The notes below the pieces were generated by a model that saw nothing but the letters and a program-made list of their open reading frames with translations, was not told the origin of the DNA and ran no database searches. The position numbers and the translations under genes were made by a program. DNA of 41,388 nucleotides from Alphaproteobacteria bacterium. GTDB lineage: Bacteria > Pseudomonadota > Alphaproteobacteria > GCA-2731375. Shown one piece after another: positions 1 through 7,893 of this stretch. The number at the start of each line of letters is the position of its first letter. Within the stretch, counting starts at the first letter, position 1. The stretch covers positions 1-41,388 of the forward strand of contig JASLLM010000005.1 of assembly GCA_030747035.1 (NCBI GenBank). The letters are read 5' to 3'.

Positions 1-815
1 CGCTGGATGACGTGCGGGGCCGCCTGCTGGCCGTGGCGCCGGAGACACGGCGGCAACTGGCATATACCCGGGCGGCGGAGATTTGCGATGATGACGTCGC
101 CACCTGCCAGGGCATCGGGCAACACGGCAGTGCCCTGATTGCCGAGGCCCATGAACGAAACGGCAAGGCAAAGCCGGTCAATGTGCTGACCCACTGCAAT
201 GCCGGCTGGTTGGCGACAGTGGATTGGGGCACCGCCCTGGCGCCGATCTATACCGCCCATGATGCCGGTATCCCGGTGCATGTCTGGGTCGACGAGACCC
301 GGCCCCGCAACCAGGGGGCGGCCCTGACCGCTTACGAACTGGGCAGCCATGGCGTGCCGCACACGGTGATCGTTGATAATGCCGGCGGCCACCTGATGCA
401 GCATGGCATGGTCGATCTCTGTATCACCGGGACGGACCGCACGACGGCGCATGGTGATGTCTGCAACAAAATCGGCACCTACTTGAAGGCGCTGGCGGCC
501 CATGACAACGGCGTGCCGTTCTATGTTGGCCTGCCGCACAGCACCATCGATTGGACCTTGGGCGACGGCATTGCCGGCATTCCCATCGAACAGCGCGACG
601 GCGCCGAGGTATCGCATATTCATGGCGCCACCGAGTCGGGGCAGGGGGCCACGGTCCGCTTGACCCCGGAAGGTTCGCCGGTGGGCAACTATGCCTTTGA
701 TGTCACGCCGGCCCGTCTGGTGACCGGCCTGATCACCGAGCGCGGCGTCTGCCCGGCCAGCCGCGACGGCCTGACCGCGCTGTACCCGGAGAATGCCGCG
801 AACGCGGCGCCCTGA
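1..815 (+). CDS. mtnA: MtnA-family aldose-1-phosphate isomerase (5' end off the window)
   Basis: This is the C-terminal ~270 residues of an MtnA/eIF2B-like isomerase; the reading frame is already open at the window edge. MtnA converts 5-methylthioribose-1-phosphate to 5-methylthioribulose-1-phosphate in methionine salvage, and paralogues act on 5-deoxyribose-1-phosphate. The catalytic cysteine lies in THCNAG and the catalytic aspartate in TGTDRTT, where most relatives have GADR. NKIGTY and the STIDW/IPIE segment are typical of the fold. The TGA stop is followed one base later by the ATG of the aldolase/dehydrogenase gene, so the two are very likely co-transcribed. The family is clear. Whether the substrate is methylthioribose- or deoxyribose-1-phosphate cannot be read from this part. 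Confidence 0.88.
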   Translation, partial: LDDVRGRLLAVAPETRRQLAYTRAAEICDDDVATCQGIGQHGSALIAEAHERNGKAKPVNVLTHCNAGWLATVDWGTALAPIYTAHDAGIPVHVWVDETRPRNQGAALTAYELGSHGVPHTVIVDNAGGHLMQHGMVDLCITGTDRTTAHGDVCNKIGTYLKALAAHDNGVPFYVGLPHSTIDWTLGDGIAGIPIEQRDGAEVSHIHGATESGQGATVRLTPEGSPVGNYAFDVTPARLVTGLITERGVCPASRDGLTALYPENAANAAP

Positions 816-816
816 G

Positions 817-2862
817 ATGGATAATCTTTGGTCAGACAGGGAGGCGCAGGCCTGCATCAAGGAATGCGATGGCGCCGGCATCAACGAGCAATTGGCCTTG
901 CGCCTGTATAGCGCCAGGCTGCTTGGGAGCAACCGGAATCTGGTCCTGCACGGCGGCGGCAACGCCTCGTTGAAGGCGGAGATCACCGACCCTCTGGGCG
1001 AAGTGCAACCGGTCCTGTGCATCAAGGGCAGCGGCTGGGACATGGCGCGGCTTGAAGCGCCGGGCCTGCCGGCGGTCCGGCTGGAACCCCTGCGCCGTCT
1101 GCGCATGCTGGATAGCCTGGATGATCTGGCCACGGTGAATATGCTGCAGGGCAATCTTCTCGATACCCAGGCGGCGGATCCGTCCGTGGAAACCCTGCTG
1201 CATGCCTTTTTGCCCCATGCCTATGTGGATCACACCCATGCCTCGGCTATCCTGGCCCTGTCGGACCAGCCCGACGGCGACAAGATCTGCGCCGAGGTTT
1301 TCGCCGGCAAGGCCGCCATCGCGCCGTATCGGATGTCCGGTCTGGCCCTGGCCAAGGCGGCGGCGCAGGCCTACGAGGACCAGCCCGACTGCCGCGGCCT
1401 GATCCTGTCCAAGCACGGCGTGGTCAGTTTCGGCGAGACGGCGGCCGAGGCCTATGCTGCCATGATCGAACTGGTCAATCTGGCGGAGGATCATCTGAGC
1501 TGGGGCCGGCCAAAGGTCTTTCCGTCCATTGCGCTGCCAAGCACCGTGCCGACGGCGGCACAGGTTGGCCCGATCCTGCGGGCCGCCCTGTCCTGCCCCG
1601 ATTTGACCATGCCGGGCGGTTATCGCCGTGTCGTGCTGGATCATCGCGGTGGCGATGCGGTTCTGAATTTCGTTAATGGCCAGGAACTTAGCCGCTATGG
1701 CCAGGCCGGCGTGGTTACGCCCGATCATGCGATCCGGACCAAGGGCCTGCCACTGATCCTGCCCGCCCCCGATGGCGAAAATCTGGATAGCTTTGCCGAG
1801 ACGGCTACCGCTGCCGTGGCGGATTATGTCACCGCCTACGAAGACTATTTCAAACGTCATGCGGGCGCCGATACCGTGATGGTAAACCCGCTGCCCAAGG
1901 TTGTTCTGGTACCGGGTGTGGGCCTGTTCGCCGCCGACCGTGGCGCAGATGATGCGGCCATCGTGGCCGATATTGCGGAAAACGCGGTTGCGGTGATCGG
2001 GGCGGCGGAAGCGCATGGCCGTTTCGAAAGCATCGCAGAGAATGATCTGTTCGATATCGAATACTGGTCCCTGGAGCAGGCGAAGCTGAACCGAACGGCC
2101 GAACCCGCCCTGGCCGGACATGTGGTTGCGGTTACGGGCGGCGCCGGCGGCATCGGTGCCGCCACGGCGGCGGCCTTCGCGGCGGAAGGCGCGGCGGTCG
2201 CGGTGCTTGATCTCGATGCCGAGCAGGCGGCCGCCACGGCGGGCCGGTTCGGCGGCCTGGGCCTGGGCTGCGATGTCACCGATACCGGCGCGGTGCAGGA
2301 AACCTTCGACCGCATCTGCCAAGCCCATGGCGGTATCGATATCGTCGTCTCCAACGCCGGGGCGGCCTGGCAGGGCAAGATCGGCGAAGTTGACGATGCC
2401 TTGTTGCGGCGCAGTTTTGAACTGAATTTCTTTGCCCATCAATTGGTGGCGAAATGCGCCGTGGCGGTGATGCTGCAACAAGGCACCGGCGGGGTCCTGT
2501 TGTTCAACGCCTCGAAGCAGGCGGTCAATCCCGGCCCGGATTTCGGCCCCTATGGCCTGCCCAAGGCGGCGACGATGTTCCTGATGCGGCAATATGCGGT
2601 GGATTATGGCGAGGTGGGTATCCGCTCCAACGCCATCAACGCCGACCGCATCCGCAGCGGCCTGTTGACAGAGGATATGGTGGCGGCGCGCTCAACCGCG
2701 CGGGGGGTGAGCGAGACCGACTATATGGCCGGAAACCTGTTACAGCGGGAAGTCACGGCGGAGGACGTGGCCCAGGCCTTCGTCAATCTGGCAAAATCGG
2801 AAAAAACCACCGGCGCCGTGCTTACGGTCGATGGTGGCAATATCGCAGCCGCGCTACGCTAA
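817..2862 (+). CDS. Bifunctional class II aldolase / short-chain dehydrogenase
   Basis: This ~681-residue protein joins an N-terminal class II (zinc) aldolase domain to a C-terminal SDR domain. The aldolase half (about residues 20-400) shows the metal-site motif DHTHAS and a later SKHGVV. The SDR half (from about residue 430) has the nucleotide-binding TGGAGGIG, SNAG and the catalytic YGLPK (YxxxK). Length and order match the rhamnulose-1-phosphate aldolase/lactaldehyde dehydrogenase family. Placement directly behind an MtnA-type gene instead suggests cleavage of 5-methylthioribulose- or 5-deoxyribulose-1-phosphate to dihydroxyacetone phosphate plus an aldehyde, with the SDR domain handling the aldehyde; that is inference. 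I chose ATG 817 over 793 because 793 lies inside mtnA. The stop overlaps the stop of the convergent ribokinase gene. Confidence 0.85.
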   Translation: MDNLWSDREAQACIKECDGAGINEQLALRLYSARLLGSNRNLVLHGGGNASLKAEITDPLGEVQPVLCIKGSGWDMARLEAPGLPAVRLEPLRRLRMLDSLDDLATVNMLQGNLLDTQAADPSVETLLHAFLPHAYVDHTHASAILALSDQPDGDKICAEVFAGKAAIAPYRMSGLALAKAAAQAYEDQPDCRGLILSKHGVVSFGETAAEAYAAMIELVNLAEDHLSWGRPKVFPSIALPSTVPTAAQVGPILRAALSCPDLTMPGGYRRVVLDHRGGDAVLNFVNGQELSRYGQAGVVTPDHAIRTKGLPLILPAPDGENLDSFAETATAAVADYVTAYEDYFKRHAGADTVMVNPLPKVVLVPGVGLFAADRGADDAAIVADIAENAVAVIGAAEAHGRFESIAENDLFDIEYWSLEQAKLNRTAEPALAGHVVAVTGGAGGIGAATAAAFAAEGAAVAVLDLDAEQAAATAGRFGGLGLGCDVTDTGAVQETFDRICQAHGGIDIVVSNAGAAWQGKIGEVDDALLRRSFELNFFAHQLVAKCAVAVMLQQGTGGVLLFNASKQAVNPGPDFGPYGLPKAATMFLMRQYAVDYGEVGIRSNAINADRIRSGLLTEDMVAARSTARGVSETDYMAGNLLQREVTAEDVAQAFVNLAKSEKTTGAVLTVDGGNIAAALR

Positions 2863-3782
2863 AGAGCTGAAACGGCGATTTCGTCCTGCCGGGCCTGGAT
2901 TTCGACGCGATCAGGCACGCCATCCTGGGCACCGGGTTTCAGGCAGGCAAGTCCCCCTGCCACGCTGCCCCAGCGCAGACAATCGCTCAAGGCCATTTCC
3001 GCGCCCATCGCCGCCACAAAGGCACCGACAAAGGCGTCACCGGCGCCAACCGTGTCCAATGCCTGGATGGGCAGGGCATCCGCCCGCAGGGTTTGATCCG
3101 GGGCGAAGGTTATGGCGCCATCGGCGCCCAGGGTCAGCACGACCGTCACGTCGAAACGCCGCCGCACTTCGTCGCAGGCGGCCTTAAGATCGCCGCTGTC
3201 CAGCCCGAGATTATCGGCCAGCATTTCCGCTTCGACTTCATTGACGATCAGGCTATCGAGTTTCGCCAGGGTGGCTGGCGGGATCGGCTGGAACGGTGCG
3301 GCGTTGAGGATATTTCTGGCGCCCCGCCGATGCGCCAACTCAACGCCGGCGCAAATCTCGGGCAGGGGGATTTCCATTTGCTGCAGAACCAGATCGCCCG
3401 GCGCCAATTGCCGTGATCCCGCATGCAGTTGCTCCGCCTTGGTCTCCAAATTGGCACCGGAGGAAACCACAATCTGATTTTCCCCATCGCGGTCAACAGA
3501 GATCGTGGCGCAGGCCGTCGGCCGTTGGCGCCGCACCACCTGGCCTAACGCAACGCCGGCTTGGTCCAGGTTGGCAAGGGCAAGGCGGCCAAAATCATCA
3601 TCACCGACCGAGGCAACGAATTGCACACCGCCGCCGGCGCGGGCGGCGGCTAATGCCTGATTGGCCCCCTTGCCACCGGGCAGCATGACGTAGTCGGCGG
3701 TCAGAACTGTCTCGCCGGGCCGTGGCAAACGTTCAACGGATTGGACGATATCCAATCCGATGGAGCCAAAGACAACAATCAA
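2859..3782 (-). CDS. rbsK: Ribokinase-type PfkB sugar kinase
   Basis: A 307-residue cytosolic PfkB-family kinase, the normal size for ribokinase. It would phosphorylate ribose, or a related sugar, at the 5-hydroxyl with ATP. The first PfkB signature (GGKGANQA) and the second with the catalytic aspartate (DTVGAGDAF) are both present. The start is a TTG: it gives the N-terminus MIVVFGSIG, close to the family consensus, and no better ATG lies upstream in frame. The Shine-Dalgarno match is weak. The gene faces the aldolase gene and their stop codons overlap by four bases. A small ORF ends 8 bp upstream on the same strand. A role in phosphorylating a deoxy-sugar for the neighbouring isomerase is possible, but those kinases act at C1, so plain ribose phosphorylation is the safer call. 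Confidence 0.8.
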   Translation of the reverse strand: MIVVFGSIGLDIVQSVERLPRPGETVLTADYVMLPGGKGANQALAAARAGGGVQFVASVGDDDFGRLALANLDQAGVALGQVVRRQRPTACATISVDRDGENQIVVSSGANLETKAEQLHAGSRQLAPGDLVLQQMEIPLPEICAGVELAHRRGARNILNAAPFQPIPPATLAKLDSLIVNEVEAEMLADNLGLDSGDLKAACDEVRRRFDVTVVLTLGADGAITFAPDQTLRADALPIQALDTVGAGDAFVGAFVAAMGAEMALSDCLRWGSVAGGLACLKPGAQDGVPDRVEIQARQDEIAVSAL

Positions 3783-3790
3783 TAGATCAG

Positions 3791-3982
3791 TTACCGGGCG
3801 CGCCGGCCAAGTCTCTTGGCACCGCGCGGGCCGAGGTGGTGGATGTTATCGCCCTCGACCAATTCGGCCTTCTTGTTGGCAATCTCGTTGCTTTTGTGGC
3901 GGTTGCGCAGCCGTCTCAGCGACCTGTCCTGCTCGGCTTCATCCAGGCTGCGGAGGCGTTGTTGCAGATATGGGCTTGTCAT
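3791..3982 (-). CDS. Small basic protein of unknown function
   Basis: A 63-codon ORF reading toward the ribokinase gene and ending 8 bp before its TTG start, so the pair could be one transcript. The product is very charged (many Arg, Lys, Glu), has no membrane segment, and begins MTSPYLQQRLRSL, which looks like the start of a short helical protein. I do not recognise a family. No strong ribosome binding site precedes the ATG. It is listed because it is the only plausible minus-strand frame in this gap and is well placed; it may not be real. Confidence 0.4.
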   Translation of the reverse strand: MTSPYLQQRLRSLDEAEQDRSLRRLRNRHKSNEIANKKAELVEGDNIHHLGPRGAKRLGRRAR

Positions 3983-4117
3983 GGTGGCAAAACTCGTTCG
4001 AAATAAATTATCAACCTATGACCGTCGGCATTTTGCCAAACCGGCCGATTACTTCAGCCCAGCGCAAGACGTATATTGGCGGCGATTATTTCCCGTGTCA
4101 TCAAGGAATGGCGGCGG

Positions 4118-4136
4118 CATTTTTGGGCGAAAAATG
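4118..4136. promoter_or_regulatory. Perfect inverted repeat, possible operator upstream of the acyl-CoA dehydrogenase genes
   Basis: CATTTTT and AAAAATG form a perfect 7-bp inverted repeat around a GGGCG centre, 17 bp upstream of the proposed -35 box. It is AT-rich in a GC-rich region. No U-tract follows and no gene ends just before it, so a regulator site is more likely than a terminator. The regulator is unknown. Confidence 0.35.
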
Positions 4137-4153
4137 TGCGACGTTGTGTTCAC

Positions 4154-4182
4154 TTGTGTTGCGGGCTCGCGCGCACTAGGAT
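4154..4182 (+). promoter_or_regulatory. Candidate sigma-70-type promoter for the acyl-CoA dehydrogenase operon
   Basis: TTGTGT at 4154-4159 and TAGGAT at 4177-4182 are separated by 17 bp, the ideal spacing. The first dehydrogenase ATG lies 38 bp downstream of the -10 box, with AGGTGA as ribosome binding site. Both boxes match consensus at four of six positions. Confidence 0.4.
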
Positions 4183-4220
4183 TCCGCCAAATTTGGCAAT
4201 GTAAAAACAGGTGATGGGTA

Positions 4221-5417
4221 ATGGATTTGGCTTTCAGCGATGACGATTTAGCCTTCCGGGAAGAGGTTCGGAGCTTTATTGCGGAGAAATTGCCGGCAGA
4301 TATCGCCGAATCGGTTCGCCAGGGCCGGCCCGTCGACAAGCCGGATATCCAGCGCTGGCAACGCATCCTGTTTAACCAGGGCTGGGCCGCGCCCGGCTGG
4401 CCCGTCGAATATGGCGGCACCGGGTGGGACGCCACCAGACGCTATATTTTTGACGAAGTGATGGCGGAATTCGATACGCCGGAGACTGTTCCCTTTGGCC
4501 TGCTGATGGTCGGTCCGCTGATCTACACTTTTGGCACCGAGGCGCAAAAGGAACGCTTCCTGCCAAAAATACTGACCGGTGAGGAATGGTGGTGTCAGGG
4601 CTATTCAGAGCCGGGCTCGGGCTCGGATCTGGCCTCGTTGCAAACCAAGGCGGTGTTGGACGGCGACCATTACGTGGTCAACGGCACCAAGACCTGGAAT
4701 TCCATGGCCCATCTGGCCGATTGGACCTTTACTCTGGTGCGCACCTCGAACGAGGGCAAACAGCAGGAGGGTATTTCCTTTCTGTTGATCGACATGGAAA
4801 CCCCCGGCATCGACCCCCAGCCGATCATCGCCATCGACGGCGCCCATCATTTCAACATGACCTATTATACCGATGTACGGGTTCCGGTTGAAAACCGCAT
4901 TGGCGAGGAGAACAAGGGCTGGACCTACGCCAAATATCTGCTGGGGCACGAACGCCAGTCCATTTCCGAGGTCGGAGCATCGAAACAGCGCCTGCGGCGG
5001 CTGAAACAAATCGCCGGCGAGGAGCGCTCGGATGGCGAAAGCCTGATGGACGACAAATCCTTCGCCAACAAGGTGGCCGATGTTGAAGTCAAGCTGACCT
5101 CCCATGAATATCTCAACCTGCGCTTCCTCGCCGAGGAGGCCGCCGGGCGTCCAATCGGCGCGGAAGTGTCATTGTTGAAGATCCGCGGCACGGAAATCCG
5201 CCAGGAATTGACCGAATTGACCATCGAAGCGCTAGGCTATTACGCAGCACCGTTCGAGATGGAACAGTTGAGCGATGGCTGGAACGAACCATCCATCGGG
5301 CCGGACTATGCGGCGGCGCAAATGCCGCAATATCTGTTCAGCCGGGCCGCGACCATTTATGGCGGCAGCAACGAGATCCAGCGCAATATCATCGCCAAAA
5401 TGGTTCTGGGACTTTAG
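4221..5417 (+). CDS. Acyl-CoA dehydrogenase, large-subunit (PimC-like) paralogue 1
   Basis: A 398-residue FAD-dependent acyl-CoA dehydrogenase, which would introduce an alpha-beta double bond into an acyl-CoA. The middle domain carries the typical YSEPGSGSDLASL (residues 129-141), and the C-terminal helical domain ends with GGSNEIQRNIIAK. Glu244 in GHERQSI sits where the large subunits of two-component dehydrogenases (pimeloyl-CoA and steroid side-chain types) have their catalytic base. It is the first of three dehydrogenase genes; the next begins 24 bp downstream. It lines up without gaps with the second paralogue over the first ~244 residues, with 61 of 80 residues identical between positions 121 and 200. 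The substrate is unknown; a dicarboxylic, branched or cyclic acyl-CoA would fit the family. Confidence 0.88.
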   Translation: MDLAFSDDDLAFREEVRSFIAEKLPADIAESVRQGRPVDKPDIQRWQRILFNQGWAAPGWPVEYGGTGWDATRRYIFDEVMAEFDTPETVPFGLLMVGPLIYTFGTEAQKERFLPKILTGEEWWCQGYSEPGSGSDLASLQTKAVLDGDHYVVNGTKTWNSMAHLADWTFTLVRTSNEGKQQEGISFLLIDMETPGIDPQPIIAIDGAHHFNMTYYTDVRVPVENRIGEENKGWTYAKYLLGHERQSISEVGASKQRLRRLKQIAGEERSDGESLMDDKSFANKVADVEVKLTSHEYLNLRFLAEEAAGRPIGAEVSLLKIRGTEIRQELTELTIEALGYYAAPFEMEQLSDGWNEPSIGPDYAAAQMPQYLFSRAATIYGGSNEIQRNIIAKMVLGL

Positions 5418-5441
5418 CCGGCCCACCAAGGAGTCCCAGCC

Positions 5442-6623
5442 ATGGACATGCAATTTCGTGACGAGGACCTGGCGTTTCAGGCCGAGGTGCGCCAGTTTAT
5501 CGCCGAAAATTTGCCCGCCGACCTACGTGAGAAGGTGCGCCGGGGCCTGCATCTGGACAAGGAAGATTTCGTCTTTTGGCAGAAAAAGCTGAATGAGCGC
5601 GGCTGGTTCGCGCCCCATTGGCCAGTGCAACTGGGCGGCGTGGAATGGAGCCCGACGCAACATTATCTGTTCCAGAACGAACAGGTGGAAGGCTATTGCC
5701 CGCCGGTCATCCCGTTTGGCGTACGCATGGTGGCGCCGGTCATCTTCACCTTTGGCAGCGACGAGCAGAAACAACGCTTTCTGCCCGATATCCTGGATAG
5801 CACCGCCTGGTGGTGTCAGGGCTATTCCGAACCGGGCTCGGGCTCTGATCTGGCCTCGCTGCAGACCAAGGCGGTGCGGGACGGCGATGACTACATCGTC
5901 AACGGCACCAAGACCTGGACCACCCTGGCCCAATTCGCCGATTGGATTTTTTGTCTGGTCCGCACCTCGGGCGAAGGCAAACCGCAGGAGGGTATTTCCT
6001 TCCTGCTGATCGACATGAAAAGTCCGGGCATCGAGGTCACGCCGATCATCACCATTGACGGCTCCCACGAGGTCAATAGCGTCTTTTTCACCGACGTCCG
6101 GGTGCCGGCGGAAAATTTGATCGGCGTGGAGAACGAGGGCTGGACCTATGCCAAATTCCTGTTGCTGTTCGAACGTTCGAACAGCCTGACGGGCGGTCTG
6201 AAGCAGCAATTGCACCGTTTGCGCACCATTGCTGATCAGGAATGCACCAACGGCGCGCCGTTGAGCAGCGATCCCGCGTTCGCGGCGCAACTGGCGGATT
6301 ACGAGGTGCAGTTGCGCACCTATGAGTTCCTGGAACTACGTACCCTGGGCAACAGCAATCCCGGCGCCGAGGCATCGTATCTGAAAATCATCGGGACCGA
6401 TTTGCAGCAATTGGCCTCGGAACTGACCCTGCGGGCTGTTGGCTATTACGGCAATCCCTATATCCGCGATGCCCTGGTGCATGGCTACAACCAGCCGTCC
6501 GTGGGGCCGGATTATGCCGCGCCGGCGGCGCCGCAATATTTCAATTACCGCAAGACGGCGATCTATGCCGGCTCCAACGAGATCCAGCGGAATATCCTTT
6601 CCAAGGCGGTTTTGGGGATGTAG
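5442..6623 (+). CDS. Acyl-CoA dehydrogenase, large-subunit (PimC-like) paralogue 2
   Basis: A 393-residue acyl-CoA dehydrogenase that arose with its upstream neighbour by tandem duplication. The YSEPGSGSDLASL motif and the C-terminal AGSNEIQRNILSK are conserved, and Glu244 in LFERSNS occupies the same catalytic position as in paralogue 1. AAGGAG precedes the ATG. The acyl-pocket region differs: GSHEVNSVFF here against GAHHFNMTYY upstream. The helices after Glu244 also differ and one is shorter, so the copies may prefer different substrates. Both keep the catalytic glutamate, so neither looks dead. It could pair with the small-type subunit encoded next. Confidence 0.87.
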   Translation: MDMQFRDEDLAFQAEVRQFIAENLPADLREKVRRGLHLDKEDFVFWQKKLNERGWFAPHWPVQLGGVEWSPTQHYLFQNEQVEGYCPPVIPFGVRMVAPVIFTFGSDEQKQRFLPDILDSTAWWCQGYSEPGSGSDLASLQTKAVRDGDDYIVNGTKTWTTLAQFADWIFCLVRTSGEGKPQEGISFLLIDMKSPGIEVTPIITIDGSHEVNSVFFTDVRVPAENLIGVENEGWTYAKFLLLFERSNSLTGGLKQQLHRLRTIADQECTNGAPLSSDPAFAAQLADYEVQLRTYEFLELRTLGNSNPGAEASYLKIIGTDLQQLASELTLRAVGYYGNPYIRDALVHGYNQPSVGPDYAAPAAPQYFNYRKTAIYAGSNEIQRNILSKAVLGM

Positions 6624-6714
6624 CGGCCAATTTCGTGCTTGCGGCATAACGGTACTTTTCCACATGCGTGGATCGTGTTAGGTGATAGATAGAAAATTTT
6701 GGTAGGAGAGCGTC

Positions 6715-7836
6715 ATGGATTTTTCCCTCAGCGAAGAACAACAACTGCTGAAGGACAGCGTGCAACGGTTCGTACGGGACGAATACGAACTGGAATCGAG
6801 GCGGAAACTGGTCGCCTCGGACATCGGTTATAGCGAAGACAATTGGGCCAAGATGGCCGAATTGGGCTGGCTGGCGCTGCCCCTGCCGGAGGAATATGGC
6901 GGCATCGGCGGCGGTGCCGTGGAAACCATGGTGCTGATGGAAGAATTCGGCCGCGGCCTGGTGGTGGAGCCCTATATGTCCTCCATCGTCATTGGCGGCG
7001 GTTTTCTGATGGCGGGCGGCAGCAAGGAACAGAAAACCGAATTGCTGCCGAAACTGGCGGCGGGCGAAATGAAGCTTGCCTTTGCCTATGCCGAGCGGCA
7101 GTCGCGCTTTGATCTCAATGATGTGGAATGCAAGGCGGAGAAAAACGGCGACGGCTATAGCCTCTCGGGCCATAAGGGCGTGGTCTTCCATGCCGCCACG
7201 GCGGACAAGATTATCGTATCGGCCCGTACCTCCGGCGGCAGCCGGGACGCTGACGGCATCACGCTATTTCTGATCGACAACAACAGCGCCGGCTTGAGCC
7301 GCCGAGACTATCCCACCGTGGATGGCCTGCGCGCTTCGGAACTGGAAATGGACGGGGTCGCCGGTACGCCTCTAGGCGAGGTCGGCGGCGGTGCCGCGTT
7401 GATGGAGGAAGTGGTCGGCCAGGCCATCGCCGCCATCTGTGCCGAAGCCGTGGGCTGCATGGATGTGTTGCAGGAAACCACCAACGAATACCTCAAGACC
7501 CGGGTGCAGTTCGGCGTGCCCTTGTCGAAATTCCAGGTTCTGCAGCACCGCATGGTCGATATGTTCATGGAGTGCGAGCAGGCCCGCTCCATGTGCTACA
7601 TGGTCAACCTGAAAATCGGTGACGAAGATGCAACCGAACGGGCCAAGGCGGTTTCCGCCGCCAAGGTGCAGATCGGCAATTCAGGCCGCTATGTGGGCCA
7701 GCAGTCGGTGCAGTTGCACGGCGGCATGGGCATGACGGACGAATTGCATGTGGGCCATTATTTCAAGCGCCTGACCATGATCGACACCATGTTCGGCAAC
7801 AAGGATCATCACCTGAAGCGCTACGCCGATCTGTAG
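6715..7836 (+). CDS. Acyl-CoA dehydrogenase, small-subunit (PimD-like)
   Basis: A 373-residue acyl-CoA dehydrogenase-fold protein of the pimeloyl-CoA dehydrogenase small-subunit type. It keeps the fold signatures (KTRVQFGVPLSKFQVLQHR, QLHGGMGMTDE). Near the C-terminus, where short-chain dehydrogenases have a catalytic glutamate in a YEGT-like motif, it reads IDTMFGNKDHHLKRY, without that glutamate. This fits a partner in an alpha2beta2 enzyme in which the large subunit supplies the base. AGGAG ends 5 bp before the ATG. A 91-bp gap from the previous gene has no clear terminator, so read-through is likely. A hairpin terminator follows at 7859. Confidence 0.87.
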   Translation: MDFSLSEEQQLLKDSVQRFVRDEYELESRRKLVASDIGYSEDNWAKMAELGWLALPLPEEYGGIGGGAVETMVLMEEFGRGLVVEPYMSSIVIGGGFLMAGGSKEQKTELLPKLAAGEMKLAFAYAERQSRFDLNDVECKAEKNGDGYSLSGHKGVVFHAATADKIIVSARTSGGSRDADGITLFLIDNNSAGLSRRDYPTVDGLRASELEMDGVAGTPLGEVGGGAALMEEVVGQAIAAICAEAVGCMDVLQETTNEYLKTRVQFGVPLSKFQVLQHRMVDMFMECEQARSMCYMVNLKIGDEDATERAKAVSAAKVQIGNSGRYVGQQSVQLHGGMGMTDELHVGHYFKRLTMIDTMFGNKDHHLKRYADL

Positions 7837-7858
7837 CCGGGTAAATCCTCTGGAAACA

Positions 7859-7893
7859 AGGCCGGTCCGCTAATTCAGGGGCCGGCCTATTTT
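7859..7893. terminator. Hairpin terminator between convergent genes, possibly bidirectional
   Basis: AGGCCGGTCC (7859-7868) pairs with GGGCCGGCCT (7879-7888): ten base pairs including one G-U wobble, with a ten-base loop. ATTTTC follows on the plus strand, ending transcription of the dehydrogenase operon. Read from the other strand the stem is followed by TTGTTT, so it may also stop transcripts of the adenylate cyclase gene, whose stop codon is at 7893. Confidence 0.7.

Noticed and set aside
832-2592. 586-aa minus-strand ORF opposite the aldolase/dehydrogenase gene
   Set aside because: Gly/Arg/Gln-rich composition without domains; it is the GC-driven shadow of a clearly homologous plus-strand gene.
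3816-4214. 132-aa plus-strand ORF before the dehydrogenase operon
   Set aside because: Ser/Arg/Cys-rich, no motif, and it covers the likely promoter and palindrome.
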